Source: Ktedonobacterales bacterium (GTDB taxonomy: Bacteria; Chloroflexota; Ktedonobacteria; Ktedonobacterales; JACDGC01). From it: a stretch of DNA of 9,152 bases. The notes under the pieces were generated by a model. The model made no database searches, was not told the origin of the DNA, and was given only the letters and a program-made list of their open reading frames with translations. Below are positions 1 to 4,318 of this stretch, piece after piece (position 1 is the stretch's first letter; the number at the start of each line of letters is the position of its first letter). The stretch is from positions 1 through 9,152 of the forward strand of contig JACDGC010000108.1 of the NCBI GenBank assembly GCA_013815535.1. The letters are read 5' to 3'. A program made the translations under genes and the position numbers.

Positions 1-401
1 ATGCCAAGACGTTCAGCCGTGCCACCCGCGTCACCTTCGCCAACCGACCTGAGGTTGCCATGTCTGCCGCGCCAGAGTTTGGTGGCGACGCGGGGCGGTT
101 GAACCCCGAAGAGCTTTTCACCGCTTCCCTGGCCGCCTGCCAAATGCTGACCTATCTGCACATGGCGGCGCGGAGCGGCGTGGCGGTCGTCAGCTATGTC
201 GATGCCAGCGAGGGCGAATTGGCGTTTCACGAGGGCAAGCTGCGCATGACCCGCGTCACCTTGCGCCCCGCCATCACCATCGCCGCAGGCTCCGACCCAA
301 CCCTGGCCGAGGCGCTGGTCGAACGCGCCCATGCGGAATGTTTCATCGCCAGTTCCGTCACCACCGAGGTTCACACCGAAGCAACCATCACGGTCGCATA
401 A
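1..401 (+). CDS. OsmC-family peroxidase, 5'-truncated by the window edge
   Basis: This is the C-terminal part (132 visible codons, reading phase beginning at base 3) of an OsmC/Ohr-superfamily protein. These small homodimeric cytoplasmic enzymes reduce organic hydroperoxides or H2O2 with a pair of cysteines. Both are visible: Cys46 of the visible part in the motif SLAACQML at the start of the central helix, and Cys113 in AHAECFIASSV. Their 67-residue spacing is close to that of E. coli OsmC. The segment NPEELFTASLAACQM is the usual OsmC helix entry. A Met at base 60 is a possible internal start, but the frame stays open upstream and the residues before it (AKTFSRATRVTFANRPEV) look like the family's N-terminal strand, so the true start lies outside the window. 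The HxxCFI form favours the OsmC/YhfA-like branch over Ohr. The physiological substrate cannot be told from sequence. Confidence 0.88.
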   Translation, partial: AKTFSRATRVTFANRPEVAMSAAPEFGGDAGRLNPEELFTASLAACQMLTYLHMAARSGVAVVSYVDASEGELAFHEGKLRMTRVTLRPAITIAAGSDPTLAEALVERAHAECFIASSVTTEVHTEATITVA

Positions 402-485
402 GCCGCAATGGGAATCCGTCTCAATTTTTGCGAGATCCTGCCGAAGACATAGATTGACGGCACGTTATACGCTATCATGGAAGCA

Positions 486-505
486 GCAGAGCCCTCTGGC
501 TCTGC
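486..505 (+). promoter_or_regulatory. Perfect 8-bp hairpin between osmC-like gene and membrane gene
   Basis: GCAGAGCC and GGCTCTGC form a perfect 8-bp stem closed by a four-base CTCT loop. It lies 84 bases after the OsmC stop and 53 bases before the next start. No T-tract follows, so it is not a classical intrinsic terminator. It may be a leader hairpin, a processing site or a weak transcription barrier. Confidence 0.5.
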
Positions 506-518
506 CATTGCGACAATC

Positions 519-540
519 GGCGCGCGACACGCGCCTTTCT
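519..540 (+). terminator. All-GC hairpin followed by TTTCT, possible weak terminator or leader structure
   Basis: GGCGCG (519-524) and CGCGCC (530-535) pair perfectly around a CGACA loop and are followed directly by TTTCT. The tail is short and the downstream ribosome binding site begins at about 542, so this could be a weak terminator for the OsmC transcript or a structure sitting just 5' of the membrane-protein ribosome binding site. Confidence 0.35.
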
Positions 541-541
541 G

Positions 542-548
542 GGAGGAG
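542..548 (+). promoter_or_regulatory. Ribosome binding site GGAGGAG for the four-helix membrane protein
   Basis: GGAGGAG lies 10 bases upstream of the ATG at 559. It decides the start, because the open frame itself runs back to an ATG at 331 inside the OsmC gene. Confidence 0.8.
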
Positions 549-558
549 CATTTTCTCC

Positions 559-1176
559 ATGAATCGTCTTTCCGCAGGCTTGATTACGGGTGCTATCGGC
601 GCGGTCCTCTTAATCATCCTCAACTTTGTGCAAATCCCCATCGTACCCTATCTGGTAGTATTGGGCGTAGGCATCGGGGCGGGCTTTCTGGTGGCACGCA
701 ACCCCAAATTCGCCAGCAAAACGGGCGGCGCGGGTGCGCTAGCCGGATTGGTCGCTGGAACGGTGCTCTTCCTTGCCTCGGTCATTGGCACTGTCATCTT
801 CGTCAACACACCTGCCGGGCAAAGTGTCATCACCCAAGTGTACGGAACGGTGCAAGCAGCACAGCCAACCCCCGGGACGGGTACTTCGACTTCACCAGTC
901 ATCTCACGTGATGCGATTCAAACCTTCTCGTATTTGGGCGGATGTATTGCCGGTCTCATATACCTTGGCATTTCGACGGGTCTGGGGGCTGCAACGGGGG
1001 CCATTGCGGGCCGTGGCAACAAAGCTGCACAGGTGCCGCTAGATGCCAACTACCCCACTTTTGGCGCGCCACCCCAGGGCGGCATGTATCCTCCGCAGGG
1101 GCAACCACCGCAGACGCCCTACGGTTCGCAGCAGGGTGGCTACCCTCCCCCGCAGCAGCCACCACCACAGCAATAG
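559..1176 (+). CDS. Four-helix membrane protein with Pro/Gln/Gly/Tyr-rich cytoplasmic tail
   Basis: I do not recognise a named family for this 205-residue protein. Hydrophobic segments lie at about residues 5-24, 28-46, 57-82 and 127-150. Positive residues R47, K50 and K54 after helix 2, and RGNK after helix 4, put both termini in the cytoplasm, with a Thr/Ser/Pro-rich loop (83-125) outside. Helices 2-4 are very Gly/Ala-rich (for example VLGVGIGAGFLVA and GLGAATGAIAGRG), suggesting tight glycine packing. From about residue 163 the protein becomes a disordered tail built of YPPQG, PYGSQQGG and PPPQQ units. The start at 559 is chosen for its ribosome binding site at 542-548. A strong intrinsic terminator follows the stop by 22 bases. 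Function is unknown; a small stress-related or scaffold-like membrane protein is possible but unproven. Confidence 0.82.
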   Translation: MNRLSAGLITGAIGAVLLIILNFVQIPIVPYLVVLGVGIGAGFLVARNPKFASKTGGAGALAGLVAGTVLFLASVIGTVIFVNTPAGQSVITQVYGTVQAAQPTPGTGTSTSPVISRDAIQTFSYLGGCIAGLIYLGISTGLGAATGAIAGRGNKAAQVPLDANYPTFGAPPQGGMYPPQGQPPQTPYGSQQGGYPPPQQPPPQQ

Positions 1177-1198
1177 TGCGCGGCGTGCTATAACTCTG

Positions 1199-1231
1199 GG
1201 TAGTGGAGTCACCCTCCGCTACCTTTTTTTT
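1199..1231 (+). terminator. Strong intrinsic (Rho-independent) terminator
   Basis: GGTAGTGGAG (1199-1208) pairs with CTCCGCTACC (1214-1223) through ten pairs, one of them a U-G wobble. The loop is TCACC, and eight consecutive T (1224-1231) follow. This is the clearest terminator in the window and should end transcription of the four-helix membrane-protein gene before the P450. Confidence 0.93.
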
Positions 1232-1264
1232 GTACGCAAGCCCAGCAACCACACGTTCGGGATG

Positions 1265-1270
1265 AAGGAG
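1265..1270 (+). promoter_or_regulatory. Ribosome binding site AAGGAG for the P450
   Basis: AAGGAG lies 8 bases before the ATG at 1279 and only 5 bases before the in-frame GTG at 1276. The better spacing favours the ATG as the start. Confidence 0.85.
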
Positions 1271-1278
1271 CACACGTG

Positions 1279-2493
1279 ATGTCTGAACTGTATCCCCCCA
1301 CTTTTGCCGATTTCTACTTGCTGGACATGCCCACCATTGCTGATCCTTATCCCATGTATCAACGCTTGCGCACAGCCAATGCCGTCGGCTTCGACCATGA
1401 TCTCGGCTTGTTGGTGGCCTATGGGTATGCCCCGGTGAGCGCGGCCCTGCGCGATGCGCGCTTTTCCGCCGCGCGCATGCCCGATGGCAGCCAATTCCCC
1501 CCCGAATTGCAGGCGCTCCGTTCCACCTTCGAGTTCGTCTCGCATCAGATGCTCTTTCGCGACCCGCCCGACCATACGCGGCTGCGGGGGTTGGTCAGCA
1601 AAGCCTTCACCCCCCGCATGATCGAGACGCTGCGCGCCAGCATCACCACGCTGGTGGACGACCTGCTGGCCAAGGCCACAGCACAGGGCGAGATGGACGC
1701 CATCGCTGATTTCGCGTATCCCCTGCCCACGAACGTCATCATGGGCATGCTGGGGATTCCGAGCACGGACCGCGAGGATTTCAAGCGCTGGTCTGATGAT
1801 TTCGCCGCGTTTCTTGGCACCACCGATGAAGCGGCCACCCAGCGCCTGATGAACAGTGTGGGTGAAGTCTCAGACTATCTGCGCCATCTCATCAAGGGCC
1901 GCACTGGCAACGAAGAGGATCTGCTGAGCGCCTTACTCGTCGCCGAAGAACACGGCGACATGCTGCATGAAACCGAACTCTTTGCCAACGTGGTGCTGTT
2001 GCTGGCGGCTGGCCACGAAACCACCACCAACCTCATCGGCAATGGCCTGTATCTGCTGCTGACACATCCTGAGCAAATGGCGCGCCTGCGCGCGGATGCC
2101 ACCCTCATGCCGCTGGCCGTTGAAGAGTTTTTGCGCTATGAAAGCCCTGTTCAATACACCAGCCGTCTCGCTACCACGGAGATGGAACTCGGCGGGCAAC
2201 CGATCGCAGCCGGGCAGGAAGTCGTGTTGAGCATCGCCGCCGCCAACCGCGACCCAGCCCAATTCAGTGACCCTGAGCGGTTGGATGTGGGGCGACGCGA
2301 CAACCGGCATCTGGCCTTTGCGTTTGGCAACCACTTCTGCTTGGGGGCACCCCTGGCGCGGCTCGAAGCCCAGATCGCCTTCACGGCGTTGCTGAGCCGT
2401 TTCCCCGTGTTGCACCTGCGCGAGGCGCACCCGCCCTATCTGCGCAACGCGGCCTTCCACGGCCTGCAACGCCTGCCGATTGGGATGGCATGA
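1279..2493 (+). CDS. Bacterial class I-type cytochrome P450 (CYP107-like)
   Basis: A complete 404-residue soluble P450 with no membrane anchor, the usual size of bacterial CYPs that take electrons from a ferredoxin and a ferredoxin reductase. Visible landmarks are the C-helix DHTRLRGLV, the I-helix oxygen-activation motif AGHETT (A244-T249, with the acid/alcohol pair E247-T248), the K-helix ExxR (E283-R286) and the heme loop FAFGNHFCLG with thiolate ligand Cys354, then APLARLEAQIAF of the L helix. The heme loop meets the loose consensus FxxGxHxCxG but has Ala where most bacterial P450s have the Gly of FGxGxHxCxG. It probably hydroxylates or epoxidises a small hydrophobic or polyketide-like substrate. 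No ferredoxin, reductase or biosynthetic gene is nearby, so it is an orphan here. It follows the terminator at 1199-1231 by 47 bases and converges with the next gene. Confidence 0.95.
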   Translation: MSELYPPTFADFYLLDMPTIADPYPMYQRLRTANAVGFDHDLGLLVAYGYAPVSAALRDARFSAARMPDGSQFPPELQALRSTFEFVSHQMLFRDPPDHTRLRGLVSKAFTPRMIETLRASITTLVDDLLAKATAQGEMDAIADFAYPLPTNVIMGMLGIPSTDREDFKRWSDDFAAFLGTTDEAATQRLMNSVGEVSDYLRHLIKGRTGNEEDLLSALLVAEEHGDMLHETELFANVVLLLAAGHETTTNLIGNGLYLLLTHPEQMARLRADATLMPLAVEEFLRYESPVQYTSRLATTEMELGGQPIAAGQEVVLSIAAANRDPAQFSDPERLDVGRRDNRHLAFAFGNHFCLGAPLARLEAQIAFTALLSRFPVLHLREAHPPYLRNAAFHGLQRLPIGMA

Positions 2494-2512
2494 GTGATCC
2501 CCCGTTCGGGGT

Positions 2513-2540
2513 AAACGCCTCACTCGCTGGCGGCGTTTTC
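2513..2540 (+). terminator. Possible weak terminator after the P450
   Basis: AAACGCC (2513-2519) can pair with GGCGTTT (2532-2538) across a 12-base loop, followed by a T-rich stretch (TCTTCCT). It overlaps the 3' end of the convergent minus-strand gene. Just before it, CCCCG and CGGGG (2500-2511) can form another short stem with no T-tract. Together they may separate the two convergent transcripts, but the evidence is thin. Confidence 0.35.
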
Positions 2541-3020
2541 TTCCTGTGCGTTTTCTTTGAGCCGAGTATAGGTCAATTCAAGGTCGCGTTGCCAGGTCAC
2601 ATCATCCTCTGACAATTCCCAGAGCCCGATGATGGTCTGCTCATCGTCAGCAAATGTGCCCGTGAACCGCTGCGAAAAACCGGGAGCGTTTCTCCAATGG
2701 TGCCACGTGTTGCCTTGCAGGGTAACCTCGAACTTTCTGGAGACACCCCGAGCATCAAAGTAGAGCATAGAATACGTGTCAGCCACATCATCGCTGCCGA
2801 AAATCGCGATATTACTTGGAATGCCGACATCTTCTCCAATCTCTGAGCGCATCAGTAAGAACGCTCCCCCCTCAAACCATGAAAAGGAAGTGTGGCCGTG
2901 CAGGGTCGTGTTTGGGACGAGGCGATGCGTCCCGATCATATTCCACTCGCCCACCAAGACACGCAAAGGTTCGAGTTTGGGGTTTGGTATAGTTGCTTCA
3001 TGCTTTGATTTTTTGGCCAT
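2520..3020 (-). CDS. Conserved soluble protein of unknown function, beta-rich (lipocalin/DUF1579-like)
   Basis: A complete 166-residue protein with no signal peptide and no membrane segment. The segment LEPLRVLVGEWNMIGTH near the N terminus, followed by alternating aromatic and hydrophobic strands (TSFSWFEGGAFLLMRSE, YSMLYFDARGVSRKFEV, TWHHWRNAPGFSQRFTGTF), resembles small beta-barrel proteins of the DUF1579/calycin type, whose GEW motif opens the first strand. That family assignment is from pattern only, and I do not know a biochemical activity. The first residues (MAKKSKHE) and the last (ENAQEENAASE) look disordered. The ATG at 3020 is preceded by GAGGTGAG (3032-3039) at a rather wide 11-base spacing. 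A 290-base gap separates it from the next gene upstream, and its stop is 26 bases from that of the convergent P450. Confidence 0.8.
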   Translation of the reverse strand: MAKKSKHEATIPNPKLEPLRVLVGEWNMIGTHRLVPNTTLHGHTSFSWFEGGAFLLMRSEIGEDVGIPSNIAIFGSDDVADTYSMLYFDARGVSRKFEVTLQGNTWHHWRNAPGFSQRFTGTFADDEQTIIGLWELSEDDVTWQRDLELTYTRLKENAQEENAASE

Positions 3021-3310
3021 AGAGGGTTACTCTCACCTCAGTTCTGCTTAAGAAGCCTAATTTGCCCCATATTTTCATATCCTCACCGAGCGCATTGTCC
3101 GAGGCAGTGAGCAAGCGCCCATCAAGGCCCAGTCCGCGCGGGGGGGCGTGCGCGCCGCAGTGTTCAGGCGCGGAAAAGGCGGCAGACGCGCAGCGTCGCT
3201 GGCGCGCGTGCGCTGCCACCAGAGTGCCGACCATCGTAACGTGCAACCGCCCGCCCGCTGAATATCCATGCGATTTGCTTTGGAGGATGCTATCCACAAT
3301 TACTATGAAT
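3021..3310. other. 290-base intergenic gap, GC-rich, no gene recognised
   Basis: This lies upstream of the minus-strand DUF1579-like gene and after the small two-helix membrane gene. The middle (about 3115-3225) is very GC-rich, with a run of seven G (3140-3146) and short self-complementary pieces such as CAGCG-T-CGCTG. The flanks are AT-richer and could hold the minus-strand promoter, but I see no convincing -35/-10 pair. Open frames crossing it on both strands overlap the neighbouring genes and show no family resemblance. Confidence 0.6.
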
Positions 3311-3592
3311 CTATGGTTGGTGATAGGTTGGTTGGGCATCTTGGTGGTGACGCACGGCACGCGAGATCTGGCCAAGATGCGAGAGTTCCCACACCAGCGT
3401 CCCCAACACGCCGACCGCCCCTGCTGCCAAGGTCAGCATGCCGATGAGCACCCACTCGCTGGCGGTGGGCAGGTGGCGTGCCGCCACGCTGAAGCCAGCC
3501 GTGGCCAAACCGCCGACGGCGATGGCCCACGTAAACAAGGCACGCACCATGCGCCCAAGCATCTGCCCAAGAGAATGAAAGAATCCGCTCAT
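3311..3592 (-). CDS. Small two-helix membrane protein
   Basis: A 93-residue protein that I do not recognise. It has an amphipathic, basic N terminus (FFHSLGQMLGRMVR), a first membrane helix at about residues 18-38, a short loop RHLPTASE, a second helix at about 48-70, and a His-rich C-terminal tail (SHLGQISRAVRHHQDAQPTYHQP). The charge pattern suggests both ends in the cytoplasm. The start at 3592 is supported by a perfect AAGGAGG (3601-3607) eight bases upstream; the open frame continues to 3757 but that extension lacks a comparable site. It lies 177 bases after the glucoamylase stop, beyond a strong hairpin, so it is probably transcribed from its own promoter, which I could not place. No function can be inferred. 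Confidence 0.75.
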   Translation of the reverse strand: MSGFFHSLGQMLGRMVRALFTWAIAVGGLATAGFSVAARHLPTASEWVLIGMLTLAAGAVGVLGTLVWELSHLGQISRAVRHHQDAQPTYHQP

Positions 3593-3600
3593 TGCGATTG

Positions 3601-3607
3601 CCTCCTT
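3601..3607 (-). promoter_or_regulatory. Consensus ribosome binding site AAGGAGG for the small membrane protein
   Basis: A full AAGGAGG on the minus strand lies 8 bases before the ATG at 3592. It fixes the start of the 93-residue protein against the longer open frame. Confidence 0.85.
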
Positions 3608-3625
3608 GTGGGGTAATGATGGTTC

Positions 3626-3655
3626 GCGTTCCCTTGAACGCATGCCAGATGCCAG
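3626..3655 (-). promoter_or_regulatory. GCGTTC/GAACGC dyad next to a tandem ATGCCAG repeat, possible operator
   Basis: A perfect 6-bp inverted repeat, GCGTTC-CCTT-GAACGC (3626-3641), is followed directly on the plus strand by two tandem copies of ATGCCAG (3642-3655). Both lie 34-63 bases upstream of the small membrane-protein start, a position suited to regulator binding or an mRNA leader hairpin. No regulator is identifiable. Confidence 0.3.
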
Positions 3656-3709
3656 ATCGCTCCACCAGATGTAAAGCGTGCCGCCGTTTAACCGGCTGTG
3701 CGCTCGCAC

Positions 3710-3746
3710 GACGGCCCCACCCCAGCAATGCTGGAATGGGGCCGTC
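3710..3746 (-). terminator. Long stable hairpin after the glucoamylase gene, without T-tract
   Basis: GACGGCCCCA (3710-3719) and TGGGGCCGTC (3737-3746) form a perfect 10-bp stem, and inside it CCAGC (3722-3726) pairs with GCTGG (3730-3734) around AAT. The structure begins 24 bases after the glucoamylase stop codon. Its position suggests a transcript end or 3'-end stabiliser, though no U-rich tail follows on either strand. A second short stem, GTGCG-CT-CGCAC (3698-3709), lies immediately beyond. Confidence 0.55.
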
Positions 3747-3769
3747 TCCTTCAGCAACGCGACCGCGCG

Positions 3770-4318
3770 TCACGCCACCGTGAAGTTGTAATTACTGCCG
3801 CCATTGCTATCCCAGGTGCTACTTTGGTTGAAATAGGCAGTGTTGAGCGACGTGGCCGTGGCGGGCAACGTGATGGTCGCTTGCCATGCGCCATTCGGCT
3901 GCTTGACCATCGGGGTATCCGTCGTACCCGTCCACGCGTTATAGCCCCAATGCAGCGTCAGGCTGGTGGCACCAGCGGCCAACGTGCCGGAATAGGTGAT
4001 GGTGGTCGCCTGGCTATGCACCGGGCAGCCCTTCGCCGCCACCACCGTACCCGAGGTGCAGGTGTTGCCCGCGATGGTGATGGCATAGTCACTGCCACCG
4101 TTGTTGTCCCACGTGCCCGCGCCGTTGTTAAAAGCCATGTTGATCTGCGTGGCGTCGTTGGGCACGCTGATCGTCGCTTGCCAGAAGTTATCGGCGCGCT
4201 TGACCATGGCGAGGTCCGTCGCGGGGACGTTGTGCCAGCCATTCTCGCCCCAATGCAAGAAGACCTTGCTCTGGGCATCCAGCGTCCCATGATAATAGAT
4301 CGTCAGTGCCTTGCCGGG
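3770..4318 (-). repeat. Tandem duplicated CBM25/CBM53-like modules within the glucoamylase
   Basis: Two copies of an about 80-residue beta-module share the same order of motifs: an opening strand (LTIYYHGTL / TITYSGTL), HWGxNxW (HWGENGW / HWGYNAW), MVK plus WQATI, and the ending TWDxNGGSxY. The aromatic residues of HWGxNxW and of TWD are the expected starch-stacking positions. The copies are joined by a linker holding C864 and C875. Confidence 0.8.

Noticed and set aside
1..60. ATG at base 1 or at base 60 as the true start of the OsmC-like gene
   Set aside because: ATG 1 is in another frame. ATG 60 would remove residues that look like the family's N-terminal strand, and the correct frame is open to the window edge.
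454..478. TTGACG followed by TATACG or TATCAT as a promoter for the four-helix membrane gene
   Set aside because: The spacers would be 6 or 13 bases, too short for sigma70. A promoter may exist here but these boxes do not make one.
331..558. N-terminal extension of the four-helix membrane protein from ATG 331
   Set aside because: The extension lies inside the OsmC coding region and is Arg/Ser-rich without structure. The ATG at 559 has a proper ribosome binding site.
2998..3616. Open frames on both strands (2998-3375 minus, 3062-3616 plus) crossing the 3021-3310 gap
   Set aside because: Both overlap real neighbouring genes substantially, lack good ribosome binding sites and have no recognisable domains.
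3593..3757. Longer version of the small two-helix membrane protein starting at 3757
   Set aside because: The extension would run through the strong hairpin at 3710-3746 and has no ribosome binding site comparable with AAGGAGG before 3592.
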